Assembly: GCF_018413645.1 (NCBI RefSeq)
Contig: NZ_JAHCDA010000005.1
Location: forward strand, 124,001 to 188,000
From: Roseococcus pinisoli
GTDB lineage: Bacteria; Pseudomonadota; Alphaproteobacteria; Acetobacterales; Acetobacteraceae
Length of the DNA stretch: 64,000 nt
Direction: 5' to 3'
Shown here: piece after piece, positions 47,721 through 58,547 of the stretch
Position numbering within the stretch: position 1 is the first letter of the stretch
Layout: each line of letters begins with the position of its first letter
Made by a program: the position numbers and the translations under genes
The notes under the pieces: generated by a model
Seen by the model: only the letters and a program-made list of their open reading frames with translations
The model's database searches: none
What the model was told of the DNA's origin: nothing

Positions 47721-48179
47721 ATGACCCAATTCCGGGGCAAGTTCATCAACGGGCTGGACAAGAAGGGGCGATGCAGCGTCCCGGCTCTGTTTCGCACCCG
47801 TCTTGCCGGAGAGGCCCTCGTCCTGCGCCGTTCCACGCGCCATCCCTGCATCGAGGCCTGGCCCGCTTCCGCCTTCGACGCCGCGCTCGGCTCCAAGAGC
47901 CCGCTCGATGAGCCCGACGAAGACGAGGACTTCAAGGCCTATGCGCTCTATTCCGACACCGTCGAAGTCTCGCCCGATCCGGACGGCCGCATGATCCTGG
48001 CTGCCGACCTCATCAAGTTCGCGGGCCTGACCGATAGCGTCGCCTTCCTCGGCCGGATGGAATGCATCGAGATCTGGGAGCCGGCGGCCGCCGAGGCCCA
48101 GATCGAGAAGGCCCGCCAGGCGCTCGCCGAGAAGGCGCGTGCCCGCGCCGCCGCGGCCTCGAACGGGGCGTCGGTCTGA
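47721..48179 (+). CDS. mraZ: Transcriptional regulator MraZ
   Basis: 152 residues. DNA-binding repressor of the dcw operon, forming a ring of AbrB-like domains. Seen: duplicated fold with [22 protein letters not shown] at the start and [39 protein letters not shown], which carry the DxxGR(x) motifs. The C-terminus is alanine-rich and helical ([19 protein letters not shown]). The start ATG has a weak ribosome binding site; an AGGGG 14 nt upstream is in a predicted hairpin. Overlaps rsmH by one base. Confidence 0.92.
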   Translation: MTQFRGKFINGLDKKGRCSVPALFRTRLAGEALVLRRSTRHPCIEAWPASAFDAALGSKSPLDEPDEDEDFKAYALYSDTVEVSPDPDGRMILAADLIKFAGLTDSVAFLGRMECIEIWEPAAAEAQIEKARQALAEKARARAAAASNGASV

Positions 48180-49120
48180 TGACGCATATCCCCGTCCTCC
48201 TCGACGAAGTGCTGGAACACCTGGCCCCCCGGTCGGGCGAGGTCCTGCTCGACGGCACCTTCGGCGGTGGCGGCTATGCCCGCGCCATCCTCGAGGCCGC
48301 CCCCTGCACCCTCTGGGCCATGGACCGCGACCCCGAGGCGATCGCCCGCGGCGCCGAGCTGGCGGCTGCCCATCCGGGCCGGCTGCACCTCATCGAGGGC
48401 CGGTTCGGCGACATGCTCGCCCATCTCTCCGAGGCCGGTGTCGCCGCGCTCGACGGGGTGGTGCTGGATCTCGGCGTCTCCAGCTTCCAGATCGACACGC
48501 CCGAGCGCGGCTTCTCCTTCCGATTCGACGGCCCGCTCGACATGCGCATGGGCCGCACGGGCCCGAGCGCCGCCGACCTCGTGAACACCCTGGCCGAGGC
48601 CGAACTGGCCGACCTTCTCTGGGAGTTCGGCGAGGAACGGCACTCCCGCCGAGTCGCCCGCTCCATCGTGCGCGAGCGCGCCGAGGCGCCCTTCGAGACG
48701 ACCCTGCGCCTCGCCGAGGTGATCCGCCGCTCCGTTCCCCGCGATCCCTCGGGCATCCACGGCGCCACCCGCAGCTTCCAGGCCCTGCGCATCCGCGTGA
48801 ACGACGAGCTCGGCGAGATCGAGCGCGCGCTCGATCAGGCGCTCGGCCTGCTGGCGCCCGGCGGCCGAATCGTTGTCGTATCGTTCCATTCCTTGGAGGA
48901 TCGGATCGTGAAGCGCGCCTTCCAGCGGGCGGCCGGGCGCACCCCCGGCGCCTCGCGCCACGATCCCGTCGCCCTTCTCGCGCCGCGCGCCGAGACCGAT
49001 TTCGTCCTGCTCACCCCGCGTTCCGTCCGTCCGGGCACCGCCGAGGCCGCCGCCAATCCCCGTGCCCGATCGGCCCACCTCCGCGCCCTGCTCCGCAAGC
49101 CTGAAAGCCGCGCCGCATGA
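48179..49120 (+). CDS. rsmH: 16S rRNA (cytosine(1402)-N(4))-methyltransferase
   Basis: 313 residues. SAM-dependent methylation of C1402 in the ribosomal P site. Seen: [36 protein letters not shown] (SAM loop), [30 protein letters not shown] and [38 protein letters not shown] and the C-terminal [27 protein letters not shown]. Start ATG overlaps the mraZ stop; longer readings are in mraZ and are rejected. Its stop overlaps the ftsL ATG (ATGA). Confidence 0.96.
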   Translation: MTHIPVLLDEVLEHLAPRSGEVLLDGTFGGGGYARAILEAAPCTLWAMDRDPEAIARGAELAAAHPGRLHLIEGRFGDMLAHLSEAGVAALDGVVLDLGVSSFQIDTPERGFSFRFDGPLDMRMGRTGPSAADLVNTLAEAELADLLWEFGEERHSRRVARSIVRERAEAPFETTLRLAEVIRRSVPRDPSGIHGATRSFQALRIRVNDELGEIERALDQALGLLAPGGRIVVVSFHSLEDRIVKRAFQRAAGRTPGASRHDPVALLAPRAETDFVLLTPRSVRPGTAEAAANPRARSAHLRALLRKPESRAA

Positions 49121-50049
49121 TCCATCCGCTGACCATCGTCACCTTCGCGGCCTTCCTCGGCGCCGGCCTCTACGTCTTCCAGACCAAGGAGGAGGTGGCG
49201 AAGCTCGACCGTGAGCTGCGCGATGTGACCCGCCAGATCGAGGGCGAAAGGTCGCGGACGCAGACGCTCTCGGCCGAATGGGCGCGACTGAACGACCAGG
49301 ATCGCCTGCGCAGCATGGTCGCCTCCCACCTGCGCGACATGCAGCCCATGGAGCCCTCGCAGTTCCAGCGCTTCGACGACGCGCAGCGCCGCATGCCGCA
49401 GATCGCGGCCTTCGTGCCGGAACCGACGGGCTTCCGCCGCCGGTCGGACGCGCCTTCCGCCCCGGGCGAGGTGCTGGTCTTCACCGCCGCGTCGATGCTG
49501 GCCGAGGCCGAGCCGCGCCGGGCCACGCCGGTCCGCGCCGTGGCCGCCGCCCCGGTCGTGGCAGCCCCGGTCGTCGCCGCTGCGACGCCGCCGCCCGCGC
49601 CCGCCGCAGCACCCGCGCCCGTGGCTGCCGCCCCTGCTCCTGCACCGGTTGTAGCGGCCGCGCCCGTCGTTCACGCGCCGGCTCCCGTCGCTGCCCCGGC
49701 GCCCCGCGCCCTGGCCGCCGCACGCTCCGAGGCCGCCGCGCTGCCGCCCATCGCCGGCCCCGCCAGCGCGCCCTCCCGCCCGGCCGCGGCCGAGGTGGCC
49801 GTCGCCGCGCCGCGACCCGCCCTTCCGCCGATCGCCGCGCGCGTCGCCGATGCCGCGCCGGCCCCGCGCCCCGTGACCCGCGCCCGCGCCGAGGCCGCCA
49901 GGCCGCCGCAGCTCGCCCAGGCGCCCGTCGCCGCGGCCCCCGCCCCGCTGCGCACCGCGATGCATGTGCAGCCCGCGCCCGCTCCCGCCGCCGGCTCGCT
50001 GCTCGGCGGAGGCCTGAGCCTGCCGCCCCCGGTGCCCTTCGCCCGATGA
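49117..50049 (+). CDS. ftsL: FtsL-like divisome protein with long Ala/Pro tail
   Basis: 310 residues. Essential bitopic protein that with FtsB and FtsQ activates FtsWI. Seen: membrane segment [21 protein letters not shown] at the very N-terminus (residues 4-20), then a leucine-zipper-like coiled coil ([31 protein letters not shown]), then [21 protein letters not shown] typical of alphaproteobacterial FtsL. The remaining residues from about 130 to 310 are an Ala/Pro/Val-rich low-complexity tail, tripling the usual length of 100-130; it would be periplasmic. Position between rsmH and ftsI identifies it. Confidence 0.85.
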   Translation: MIHPLTIVTFAAFLGAGLYVFQTKEEVAKLDRELRDVTRQIEGERSRTQTLSAEWARLNDQDRLRSMVASHLRDMQPMEPSQFQRFDDAQRRMPQIAAFVPEPTGFRRRSDAPSAPGEVLVFTAASMLAEAEPRRATPVRAVAAAPVVAAPVVAAATPPPAPAAAPAPVAAAPAPAPVVAAAPVVHAPAPVAAPAPRALAAARSEAAALPPIAGPASAPSRPAAAEVAVAAPRPALPPIAARVADAAPAPRPVTRARAEAARPPQLAQAPVAAAPAPLRTAMHVQPAPAPAAGSLLGGGLSLPPPVPFAR

Positions 50050-52076
50050 GCGACCTGCGCCCCCCTTCGCCGGACGCGCGGCCCGTCGGGTTTGACGGCC
50101 TTCCGCTGCGCGATCCCGCTCCGCCGCCGAGCGCGACCTATCCGCGGGAGAGCGCCTCGCGCGCCCTCGTGCGGGCGAGCGCGACCGAGGCGGCGCAGAT
50201 GCGGCGGATCCGGGCGCGCCTCACCCTGGCTTCCGTCGGCTTCGGCGTGCTGTTCCTGGCCGTCGCGGCCAAGCTCACCGACGCGACCGTGCTCTCGCCC
50301 GCCGCCTCGCGCATCGCCCAGGCGCCGCGCCTGCCGCCGCCGGAGCCGCCCGTTAGCCGCGCCGCCATCACCGACCGCAACGGCGAGATCCTGGCCGTCA
50401 CCGTGCGCGGCACGGCGCTCTATGCGCGCCCCGGCGAGATCGACAACCCGGCCCAGGTCGCCGACCGGCTGATCCGCATCCTGCCGCATCTCGACCGCGC
50501 GCGGCTGATCCCGCGCCTCAGCCCGCCGCGGCAATTCGCCTATATCGACCGCTTCATCACGCCGCGGCAGCAGCAGGCCATCAACGACCTCGGCATCCTC
50601 GGCCTCTATTTCGAGACGGCCGAGCGCCGCACCTATCCGCGCGGCCGCGACGCCGCCCATGTGCTGGGCGCCGTGGACGTGGACGGCGAAGGCATCGCCG
50701 GCGTCGAGAAGTGGTACGACGAGCGCCTGCGCGTGAGCCCCGCCTCGCTGCGCCTCTCCATCGACATCCGCATCCAGCGCGAGCTGCGCGAGGCGCTGGA
50801 CTTCGCGATCGAACGCTTCAGCGCCATCGGCGGCTCGGCCATCCTGATGGACGTGAACACGGCCGAGGTGCTGGGCATGGTCAGCCTGCCCGACTTCGCC
50901 GCCTCCGACCTCGCGACCGCGCCGGCCGAGCAGCGCTTCAACCGCGCGGTGACGGGCAATTACGAGCCGGGCTCGACCTTCAAGCTCTTCACCGCCGCCA
51001 TGGCGCTCGATTCCGGCAACGTGACGCTGAGCTCGGGCTATGACGCCACGCGCCCGATCCGCATCGGCCGCTTCCAGATCAACGACTTCCACGGCAAGCA
51101 CCGCTGGCTGAGCGTGCCCGAGATCATCGCCTACTCGTCGAACCTCGGCAGCGCGCATATGGCCATGGCGCAGGGCATCACCCGCCACCGCGAGTTCCTG
51201 GGCCGGCTGGGCCTGACCTCGCGCCTGGGCGTGGAGCTGGCCGAGGCCGCGACGCCGATCGTCCCCTCCGCCCGGCGGTGGCGCGACATCAACACCATGA
51301 CCATCGGCTTCGGCCAGGGCATCTCCGTCACGCCGCTCCATATCGTCACCGGCGTCTCGGCGCTCGCGAATGGCGGCATCCTGCGGCAGCCGACCGTGCT
51401 CGCCGTGCCGCATGGCCAGGAGCGCGAGGGCGTGCGCGTGATCAGCGAGCGCACCTCCGAGAACATGCGGCGCCTCATGCGCATCGCCGTGACCGACGGC
51501 TCGGCGCGCTCGGCGGATTCGCCGGGCTATTTCGTGGGCGGCAAGACGGGCACGGCGCAGAAGGTCGGCGATCGCGGCCAGTACCTCGAGAACCGGCGCA
51601 TCTCCTCCTTCGTCGGGGCCTTCCCGATGAACGCCCCGCGCTACGCGCTGCACATCCTGGTCGACGATCCCAAGGGCCGCGCCGATACCGGCGGCTACGC
51701 GACCGCCGGCTATGTGGCCGCCCCGGCCGCGCGCCGCGTGGTCGAGCGCTCGGCGCCCATCCTGGGCCTGGTGCCCGAGACGGAGCGCATCGCGCAGATC
51801 CAGCAGAGCATCGCGCTTCAGCTGGGCGGCGGCCGCCCGGGCGCCTCGGCAGCGGCGGCGCGCCAGCCCACGGCCGCACCCCGCGCACCGACGGCGGCGC
51901 CGACGCCCGCCCCCGCGCCCCGGCTTCCCGCCGTGATGCCCCGCACGCTGCCCACGGTGGAGCCGCAGCCTGCCCCCCTCCGCCGCACCGATGCCACGGA
52001 TGGCGTCGCCATGCCGCGGCTGGTCCTGCACGTCCCTTCCACCCAGCCCCCCGAGACAGGCCGTGCAACTCGATGA
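50046..52076 (+). CDS. ftsI: Peptidoglycan D,D-transpeptidase FtsI (PBP3)
   Basis: 676 residues. Class B PBP of the division septum. N-terminal cytosolic proline-rich segment, one membrane helix (residues about 60-77), the PBP dimerisation domain (AITDRNGEILAVTVRGTALYARP), then the transpeptidase domain with the acyl-serine S310-T-F-K, S364-S-N and K500-T-G-T. About 90 residues after the domain (from 590) are Ala/Pro-rich (ASAAAARQPTAAPRAPTAAPTPAPAP). ATG 50046 overlaps the ftsL stop. Its last 14 bp overlap the murE GTG start. Confidence 0.94.
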   Translation: MSDLRPPSPDARPVGFDGLPLRDPAPPPSATYPRESASRALVRASATEAAQMRRIRARLTLASVGFGVLFLAVAAKLTDATVLSPAASRIAQAPRLPPPEPPVSRAAITDRNGEILAVTVRGTALYARPGEIDNPAQVADRLIRILPHLDRARLIPRLSPPRQFAYIDRFITPRQQQAINDLGILGLYFETAERRTYPRGRDAAHVLGAVDVDGEGIAGVEKWYDERLRVSPASLRLSIDIRIQRELREALDFAIERFSAIGGSAILMDVNTAEVLGMVSLPDFAASDLATAPAEQRFNRAVTGNYEPGSTFKLFTAAMALDSGNVTLSSGYDATRPIRIGRFQINDFHGKHRWLSVPEIIAYSSNLGSAHMAMAQGITRHREFLGRLGLTSRLGVELAEAATPIVPSARRWRDINTMTIGFGQGISVTPLHIVTGVSALANGGILRQPTVLAVPHGQEREGVRVISERTSENMRRLMRIAVTDGSARSADSPGYFVGGKTGTAQKVGDRGQYLENRRISSFVGAFPMNAPRYALHILVDDPKGRADTGGYATAGYVAAPAARRVVERSAPILGLVPETERIAQIQQSIALQLGGGRPGASAAAARQPTAAPRAPTAAPTPAPAPRLPAVMPRTLPTVEPQPAPLRRTDATDGVAMPRLVLHVPSTQPPETGRATR

Positions 52077-53520
52077 GCTCCGCGCCCCATGCCCGAGGCT
52101 GAGCGGTTCGGGCTCGGCCGAGATCAGCGGTATCACGGCTGACAGCCGGGCCGTCCGGCCCGGCTTCCTCTTCGCCGCGCTGCCGGGCGTGCGCGTCGAC
52201 GGCACGCGCTTCATCGCCGACGCGGTCAGCGCCGGCGCCGCGGCGGTGCTGGCACCCGAAGGCACCGAGTGGCCGGCCGGCGTGCCGCCGCGCCCCCTGC
52301 TCCGCGCCGAGGATCCGCGCCGCGCGCTCGCCCTCATGGCCGCCGCCTTTCATGGCGCGCAGCCGGAGCGGATCGTCGCCGTCACCGGCACCAACGGGAA
52401 GACGAGCACCGCGGATTTCCACCGCCAGCTCATGGGCCTGGCCGGCCACCGCGCGGCCTCGCTGGGAACGCTCGGCCTGGTCGCCGAAGGTTTTCCGCCC
52501 GGCCCCAGCCTCACCACGCCCGACCCCGTCTCGCTGCACGCCCGGCTCGCGGAGCTGGCGCAGGCGGGCGTGACCGACCTCGCGATGGAAGCGAGCTCGC
52601 ACGGCCTCGACCAGCGGCGGCTGGACGGGGTGAAGCTTGGTGCGGGCGCCTTTACCAACCTCACGCGCGACCATCTCGACTACCATGGCGACATGGCCGG
52701 CTATCGCGCTGCCAAGCTGCGCCTCTTCGACCGGCTGCTGCCCCCGGGCGCGGCGGCGGTGCTCCATGCGGATATGGAGGCCGAGACGCTCGCCACCCTG
52801 CGGCAGGTGGTCACCGCGCGCGGACTGCGCGGCATCGAGGTCGGCGAGGCGGGCCGCGACATCCGGCTGATCTCCCAGCGCGCGCTGCCCGGCGGCCAGG
52901 TCATGGAGCTGGAGGCCTTCGGCCGGCGCGAGAGCGTGACGCTGGCCCTGCCCGGCCGCTTCCAGGCCGACAATATCCTGGTCGCCCTCGGCCTCGCCAC
53001 GGCGGTCGGCATCGACGCGCTGCCGCTGCTGCCCGGGCTGTCCGGCGTGCGCGGGCGCATGGAGCTGGCGGCGACGCTGCCGAACGGCGCTGCCGTCTAT
53101 GTGGACTACGCCCATACGCCCGACGCCCTCACGCGGCTGCTGACGGCGCTGCGGCCGCATGTCGCCCCGGGCGCGCGCCTGCATGTGCTCTTCGGCGCCG
53201 GCGGCGACCGCGACCCGGGCAAGCGCCCGCTGATGGGCGCGGCCGCGGCGGCTTCGGCCGACCTCCTCTGGGTGACGGACGACAACCCCCGCAGCGAGGA
53301 CCCGGCGACCATCCGCGCCGCCGTCATGGCCGCCGCGCCGGGCGCGCGCGATGCGGGCGATCGCGAGGCGGCGATCGCGACGGCCCTTGCGGCCCTGAAG
53401 CCGGGCGACGTCCTGGCCGTCGCCGGCAAGGGCCACGAAAGCGGCCAGACCATCGCCGGCGTCACCACGCCTTTCGATGATGCCGAGGTGGTGCGCCGCC
53501 TCGCGGGAGTGACGACGTGA
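52063..53520 (+). CDS. murE: UDP-MurNAc-tripeptide synthetase MurE
   Basis: 485 residues. Adds meso-diaminopimelate to UDP-MurNAc-L-Ala-D-Glu. Seen: ISGITADSRAVRPGFLFAALPG in the UDP-binding domain, the ATP loop VTGTNGKTSTADF, MEASSHGLDQRR, and the specificity motif DDNPRSEDP, in which DNPR selects diaminopimelate rather than lysine. GTG at 52063 is the natural start; ATG further upstream (51991) is in ftsI. It overlaps ftsI by 14 bp and murF by 4. Confidence 0.95.
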   Translation: MQLDELRAPCPRLSGSGSAEISGITADSRAVRPGFLFAALPGVRVDGTRFIADAVSAGAAAVLAPEGTEWPAGVPPRPLLRAEDPRRALALMAAAFHGAQPERIVAVTGTNGKTSTADFHRQLMGLAGHRAASLGTLGLVAEGFPPGPSLTTPDPVSLHARLAELAQAGVTDLAMEASSHGLDQRRLDGVKLGAGAFTNLTRDHLDYHGDMAGYRAAKLRLFDRLLPPGAAAVLHADMEAETLATLRQVVTARGLRGIEVGEAGRDIRLISQRALPGGQVMELEAFGRRESVTLALPGRFQADNILVALGLATAVGIDALPLLPGLSGVRGRMELAATLPNGAAVYVDYAHTPDALTRLLTALRPHVAPGARLHVLFGAGGDRDPGKRPLMGAAAAASADLLWVTDDNPRSEDPATIRAAVMAAAPGARDAGDREAAIATALAALKPGDVLAVAGKGHESGQTIAGVTTPFDDAEVVRRLAGVTT

Positions 53521-54893
53521 AGGCCCTCTGGACCTCGGCCGAGCTGCGTGAGGCAACCGGCGGCACCTGCGACGATGCCCTCGAGGTCTCGGGCGTTTCC
53601 ATCGACACCCGCAGCGTCGGCGCCGGCGAGCTCTTCGTCGCGCTGCGCGATGCGCGGGACGGGCACGACTTCGTGGGGCAGGCCTTCGCCAAGGGCGCGG
53701 CGGCCATGGTGGACCGCGACGTCGATGCCGTCGGCCCCATGCTGCGCGTGGCGGACACGCTGGCCGGCCTCACCGCCCTCGGCGCCGCGGGACGCGCGCG
53801 CAGCACCGCCCGGGTCATCGCCGTCACCGGCAGCGTCGGCAAGACGACGACCAAGGAGATGCTGAAGCGCGCCTGCGCGGCCCTTGGCCCGACCCACGCC
53901 TCGGCCGCCAGCTACAACAATCAGTGGGGCGTGCCGCTGACCCTGGCCCGCATGCCGCGCGACACGCGCTGGGCGGCCATCGAGATCGGCATGAACCAGC
54001 GCGGCGAGATCGCCCCGCTGTCCCGCCTGGCGAAGCCGCATGTAGCGATCGTGACCACGGTCGGCACCGCGCATATCGGCAACCTCGGCAGCGCCGAGGC
54101 CATCGCCGACGAGAAGGCGGACATCGCCGCCGGCCTGCTCTCCTGCGGCGTGGCGATCCTGCCGCAGGACAGCCCGCACTTCGCCCGCATGGCCGATGCC
54201 GCCGCGGCCCGGGGCGCGCAGGTGGTGGGCTTCGGCGAGGGCCCGGCCTCCACCGCGCGGCTGCTCGCCTATCGGGGCACCGAGACGGGTGGCGAAGCGG
54301 AGTTCGACCTCGCCGGCCGCCACGTGATCCTCTCCCTGGGCCAGCCGGGCCAGCACATGGCGATGAACGCGCTGGCCGCACTCGCCGCGATCCAGGCGGC
54401 GGGCGGCGATGCCGGCCTCGCGGCCGCGGCCCTGTCGGGCTTCGGCGCCGGGGCGGGGCGGGGCGAGATGCGGCGCATCCCGACGCCCGATGGCGGCAGC
54501 GCCCTGCTGCTCGACGAAAGCTACAACGCCTCGGACACCGCCGTGCGGGCGGCGCTGGCCGTGCTCGGCCAGCAGAAGGCCCGGCGCCGGATCGCGGTGC
54601 TGGGAGACATGCTGGAGATGGGAGAGTTCGGCCCTGCCCTGCACGAGGCGCTAGCCTCCGATGCGGCGAACGCGGCCGAGCTGGTCTATGCCTGCGGTCC
54701 CCTCATGGGGCATCTCTTCGCCGCCCTCCCGGCCTCGCGCCGCGGGGCACACACACAGGACGCCGCTAGTCTCGCACCCATTGTCGCCTCGGCGCTTCGC
54801 GATGGCGACGCAGTGCTGGTGAAGGGTTCGCTCGGCATGCGCATGGCCGAGATCGTACGGACGATCTCCGGGGCCGAGAGGAATACTGCATGA
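53517..54893 (+). CDS. murF: UDP-MurNAc-pentapeptide synthetase MurF
   Basis: 458 residues. Adds D-Ala-D-Ala to UDP-MurNAc-tripeptide. Seen: [27 protein letters not shown], the P-loop [25 protein letters not shown] (NNxxGVP) and AGRGEMRRI...[20 protein letters not shown] at 53517 overlaps the murE stop (GTGA), with GGGAG 7 nt upstream. The stop overlaps the mraY ATG. Confidence 0.95.
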   Translation: MKALWTSAELREATGGTCDDALEVSGVSIDTRSVGAGELFVALRDARDGHDFVGQAFAKGAAAMVDRDVDAVGPMLRVADTLAGLTALGAAGRARSTARVIAVTGSVGKTTTKEMLKRACAALGPTHASAASYNNQWGVPLTLARMPRDTRWAAIEIGMNQRGEIAPLSRLAKPHVAIVTTVGTAHIGNLGSAEAIADEKADIAAGLLSCGVAILPQDSPHFARMADAAAARGAQVVGFGEGPASTARLLAYRGTETGGEAEFDLAGRHVILSLGQPGQHMAMNALAALAAIQAAGGDAGLAAAALSGFGAGAGRGEMRRIPTPDGGSALLLDESYNASDTAVRAALAVLGQQKARRRIAVLGDMLEMGEFGPALHEALASDAANAAELVYACGPLMGHLFAALPASRRGAHTQDAASLAPIVASALRDGDAVLVKGSLGMRMAEIVRTISGAERNTA

Positions 54894-55978
54894 TACCCCT
54901 GCTGCTCGGCCCGTTGGCCGAAGACTTCATTCTGTTCAACCTATCGCGCTACCTCACCTTCCGCGCGGGCGCCGCCTGCATGACCGCGCTGTTCATCGCG
55001 CTGTTCTTCGGCAAGTCGGTCATCAACTGGCTCCGCACCTTCCAGCGCGGCGGCCAGCCGATCCGCGAGGATGGGCCGGCGAGCCACCTCCTCACCAAGA
55101 AGGGCACGCCCACCATGGGCGGCGTGCTGATCCTGCTCTCGGTGTCGCTCTCGGTGCTGCTCTGGGCCGATCTGCGGAACGGCTTCGTCTGGGCCGTGCT
55201 CTTCGTCACGCTGGGCTACGGCATCCTCGGCTTCATGGATGACTGGCTGAAGGTGACCAAGCGCAACACCAAGGGCGTCTCGGGTCGGCAGAAGCTGGTC
55301 GCGCAGGGCGCCATCGCGCTGGTCGCGGGCGTCTGGTTCTCCTACCTGCTGCCCGACCCGATCTCGACCCGCCTGGCCGTGCCCTTCTTGAAGGACACGC
55401 TAGTGCCGCTCGGCTTCGTCTTCCCGTTCGTCGCGATGTTCGTGATGATGGGCGCGAGCAACGCCGTGAACCTGACCGACGGGCTGGACGGGCTGGCCAT
55501 CGTGCCGGTCATGATCGCCTCGGCCGTCTTCGCGCTGATCGCCTATCTCGTCGGCAACCGCGTCTTCGCGGACTACCTGCAGCTGCACGGCGTGCCCGGC
55601 GCGGGTGAGCTCGCGGTCTTCTGCTCGGCGCTGATCGGCGCCTCGCTGGGCTTCCTCTGGTTCAACGCCCCGCCGGCCGCCGTCTTCATGGGCGATACGG
55701 GCAGCCTCGCGCTGGGCGGCGCCCTGGGCGCGACGGCGGTGGCGACGAAGCACGAGATCGTGCTGGCCATCGTCGGCGGCCTCTTCGTCGTCGAGACGCT
55801 GTCGGTCATCATCCAGGTCTTCTGGTTCAAGCGGACCGGCCGCCGCGTCTTCCTGATGGCGCCGCTGCACCACCATTTCGAGAAGAAGGGCTGGGCCGAG
55901 CCCACCATCGTGATCCGCTTCTGGATCATCGCGATGGTGCTGGCGCTGGTCGGCCTTTCCACCCTGAAGATCCGATGA
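54890..55978 (+). CDS. mraY: Phospho-MurNAc-pentapeptide translocase MraY
   Basis: 362 residues, about ten membrane helices. Transfers phospho-MurNAc-pentapeptide to undecaprenyl phosphate, making lipid I. Seen: [13 protein letters not shown], the aspartate pair in [36 protein letters not shown] and [15 protein letters not shown], then the loop [23 protein letters not shown] (HHH motif). Starts in the murF stop (ATGA) and ends in the murD start (ATGA). Confidence 0.97.
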   Translation: MIPLLLGPLAEDFILFNLSRYLTFRAGAACMTALFIALFFGKSVINWLRTFQRGGQPIREDGPASHLLTKKGTPTMGGVLILLSVSLSVLLWADLRNGFVWAVLFVTLGYGILGFMDDWLKVTKRNTKGVSGRQKLVAQGAIALVAGVWFSYLLPDPISTRLAVPFLKDTLVPLGFVFPFVAMFVMMGASNAVNLTDGLDGLAIVPVMIASAVFALIAYLVGNRVFADYLQLHGVPGAGELAVFCSALIGASLGFLWFNAPPAAVFMGDTGSLALGGALGATAVATKHEIVLAIVGGLFVVETLSVIIQVFWFKRTGRRVFLMAPLHHHFEKKGWAEPTIVIRFWIIAMVLALVGLSTLKIR

Positions 55979-57381
55979 CGCCGCCGGATCGCAACGCGGA
56001 GGGCAATGTGGGCCCGTCGTCTCGCCATTGGCCCTTCCTGGGGCAGAGGATCGCCGTCGTGGGTCTCGGCAAGGCCGGGCTGCCGGCGGCGCGACGCCTG
56101 CGGGAATGGGGCGCCGAGGTGACGGCCTGGGACGACAAGGCCCCCGCTCGTGCCGAGGCCGAGGCGGCCGGGCTGCGCGTCGCCGATCCGGCCCTCGCTT
56201 TCATCCATGACGCGCTGCTGCTCTCCCCAGGCATTCCGCATGTGCTGCCACGCGTCCATCCCGCCGCGGCCGCCGCGCAGGCGGCCGGGCGGCCCATCCT
56301 CTCGGATGTCGAGTTTCTTTACAGGGCGGTGCGTGCCTCGGGCAGCAAGGCCCGCTTCGTCGGCATCACCGGCACGAACGGCAAGAGCACGACCACCGCG
56401 CTGCTCGCGCACCTCATCGCGCGCGCCGGGATCCCGGTCGAGGTCGGCGGCAATCTGGGCCCGGCCGCGCTCGACATGCCCCTCCTCGGCGACGACGGCA
56501 TCTATGTGCTGGAGATGTCGTCCTACATGCTGGAACGAATCGAGACGCTTCGATTCAACTGCGCGGCGATGCTGAATCTCAGCGCCGACCATCTCGACCG
56601 CCATGGCGACATGGCCGGCTACCGCGCCGCGAAGGCGCGCATCTTCGCCACCCAGCGCGGCGAGGACACAGCCGTGCTCGGCATGGACGATGCCGGGACG
56701 GCCGGCCTGCGCGGCGAACTGGCGGCGCGCGTCGTCCCCATCTCCGCGAGCATGCCGCAGCCCGGCGGCTTCTGGGCCACGGGCAGCCTGCTGCGCGACG
56801 ACAGCGGTCTGATCGCCGACCTCTCCACCTGCCCCACCCTTCCCGGCGAGCACAATGCTCAGAACGCGGCCGCCGCCTGCGCCATGGCGACCGCGCTCGG
56901 CCTGCGCCGCAACGACCTGGCCGACGGGCTGCGCTCCTATCCCGGCCTGCCGCACCGGCAGGAGCTGGTGGGCGAGATCCGCGGCATCCGCTTCGTGAAC
57001 GACAGCAAGGCCACCAACGCCGACAGCACGGCCAAGGCGCTGGCGAGCTACGACCTCGTCGTCTGGATCGCCGGCGGCACCGGCAAGGAAGGCGGCATCG
57101 AATCCCTCGCGCCGCTCTTTCCGCGCGTCGCCGAGGCCTTCCTCATCGGCCAGGATGGCGGGATCTTCGCCGCGACCCTGGCTGAGCATGGGGTGGCCCA
57201 TCGCCGCCTGGAGACGCTGGCCGAGGCGGTTCCCGCCGCCGCCGCCGCTGCCCTCGGGGGCGCCGCGCCGGTGGTGTTGCTCTCGCCCGCTGCCGCTTCC
57301 TGGGACCAGTTCACCGGCTTCGACCAGCGCGGGGATCATTTCCGCTCGCTGGTCCAGAGCCTGCCTGAAGGGCAAGACTGA
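55975..57381 (+). CDS. murD: UDP-MurNAc-alanine:D-glutamate ligase MurD
   Basis: 468 residues. Adds D-Glu to UDP-MurNAc-L-Ala. Seen: [29 protein letters not shown], the P-loop [47 protein letters not shown] and [17 protein letters not shown]. The N-terminus has about 20 extra residues ([21 protein letters not shown]) before the Rossmann domain. ATG 55975 is in the mraY stop. Confidence 0.95.
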   Translation: MTPPDRNAEGNVGPSSRHWPFLGQRIAVVGLGKAGLPAARRLREWGAEVTAWDDKAPARAEAEAAGLRVADPALAFIHDALLLSPGIPHVLPRVHPAAAAAQAAGRPILSDVEFLYRAVRASGSKARFVGITGTNGKSTTTALLAHLIARAGIPVEVGGNLGPAALDMPLLGDDGIYVLEMSSYMLERIETLRFNCAAMLNLSADHLDRHGDMAGYRAAKARIFATQRGEDTAVLGMDDAGTAGLRGELAARVVPISASMPQPGGFWATGSLLRDDSGLIADLSTCPTLPGEHNAQNAAAACAMATALGLRRNDLADGLRSYPGLPHRQELVGEIRGIRFVNDSKATNADSTAKALASYDLVVWIAGGTGKEGGIESLAPLFPRVAEAFLIGQDGGIFAATLAEHGVAHRRLETLAEAVPAAAAAALGGAAPVVLLSPAAASWDQFTGFDQRGDHFRSLVQSLPEGQD

Positions 57382-58547
57382 TGGCCGTCTCGCGCAGCGA
57401 CACCTCGACCCTCGGCCGCTGGTGGTGGAGCGTCGACCGCTGGACCCTCGCCGCGCTGCTGTCGCTGGTGGCCATCGGCTACGTCATGATGCTCTCCGCC
57501 TCGCCGGCCGTGGCGGAGCGGATCGGTGCCTCCTCGCGCCACATGTTCCTGGCGCGCCAGGTGCTCTACTCCGCGATCGCGGTTGCGGTGATGATCGCCT
57601 GCTCGCTCTGCACGCCGCGATGGGTGCTGCGGCTCGCGCTGCTCGGCGCGCTCGGCGCGCTGGTGCTGACCGCGGCGACCCTCGTCATCGGCGTCGAGAT
57701 CAAGGGCGCCCGGCGCTGGCTGCCCATACCGGGCCTTTCGCTCCAGCCTTCCGAATTCCTCAAGCCCTGCCTCGCGGTCGCCTGCGGGTGGCTGCTGGCC
57801 GAGGGCAAGCGATCCCGCCGCTTCCCCGGGCTGATCATCGCCTGCGGCCTGATCGCCATCGTGGCCCTGCTGCTGAAGCAGCAGCCGGATATCGGCATGC
57901 TCGCCGTCATCGTGATGGTCTTCCTGGCGCAGGTTTTCGTCTCGGGCATCAACCTGTTCTGGGTGATGGTCGCGGGCCTCGCGGTGCCGATCTTCGGCGT
58001 GCTGGCCTATATGTTCCAGCCGCACGTGCGCAGCCGCGTGCAGCGCTTCCTCGACCCCGAGGCGGGCGACAACTTCCAGATCCGCATGTCGCTCGAGGCC
58101 TTCGGGAATGGCGGCCTGCTCGGCCGGGGCCCCGGCGAGGGCCGCGTGAAGGACGTGCTGCCCGACGCCCATGCCGACTTCGTCTTCCCCGTCGTGGGCG
58201 AGGAGTTCGGCCTCGTCGTCTGCCTGGTGATCCTGGCGATCTTCGCCTTCGTGGTGATCAACGGCCTCGTCCGCCTCCGCAACGAGCGCGACCCCTATGT
58301 GACCCTCGCCGCCTCGGGCCTGCTCACGCAGTTCGGCCTGCAGGCCTTCATCAATATGGGCAGCTCGCTCCACCTCATCCCCACTAAGGGCATGACCCTG
58401 CCCTTCGTGAGCTACGGCGGCTCCTCCGTCATCGCGCTCGCCCTTGGCATGGGCTTCCTGCTGGCGCTCACCCGGCGGCGGACCGGGCGCACGGAGGAGA
58501 CCACCCCCTTCACGACCGGCGGCGGACGCCTGCCGGCCATGACATGA
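57381..58547 (+). CDS. ftsW: Septal peptidoglycan glycosyltransferase FtsW
   Basis: 388 residues. SEDS-family glycan polymerase with about ten helices, working with FtsI. Seen: RWWWSVDRWTLAALLSLVAIGYVMMLSAS, GVEIKGARRWLPIPGLSLQPSEFLKP (with the catalytic loop RRWLxxG), the long periplasmic loop with GGLLGRGPGEGRVKDVLPDAHADFVFPVVGEEFGL (GxGxGxxK and PDAHTDF motifs) and LIPTKGMTLPFVSYGGSS. ATG overlaps the murD stop by one base. Alternative: RodA, but location fixes FtsW. Confidence 0.95.
   Translation: MAVSRSDTSTLGRWWWSVDRWTLAALLSLVAIGYVMMLSASPAVAERIGASSRHMFLARQVLYSAIAVAVMIACSLCTPRWVLRLALLGALGALVLTAATLVIGVEIKGARRWLPIPGLSLQPSEFLKPCLAVACGWLLAEGKRSRRFPGLIIACGLIAIVALLLKQQPDIGMLAVIVMVFLAQVFVSGINLFWVMVAGLAVPIFGVLAYMFQPHVRSRVQRFLDPEAGDNFQIRMSLEAFGNGGLLGRGPGEGRVKDVLPDAHADFVFPVVGEEFGLVVCLVILAIFAFVVINGLVRLRNERDPYVTLAASGLLTQFGLQAFINMGSSLHLIPTKGMTLPFVSYGGSSVIALALGMGFLLALTRRRTGRTEETTPFTTGGGRLPAMT

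Noticed and set aside
49671-52337. 888-residue open frame on the minus strand opposite ftsL and ftsI
   Set aside because: Arg/Ala/Gly-rich shadow of the GC-rich dcw genes; the plus-strand proteins have clear catalytic motifs.
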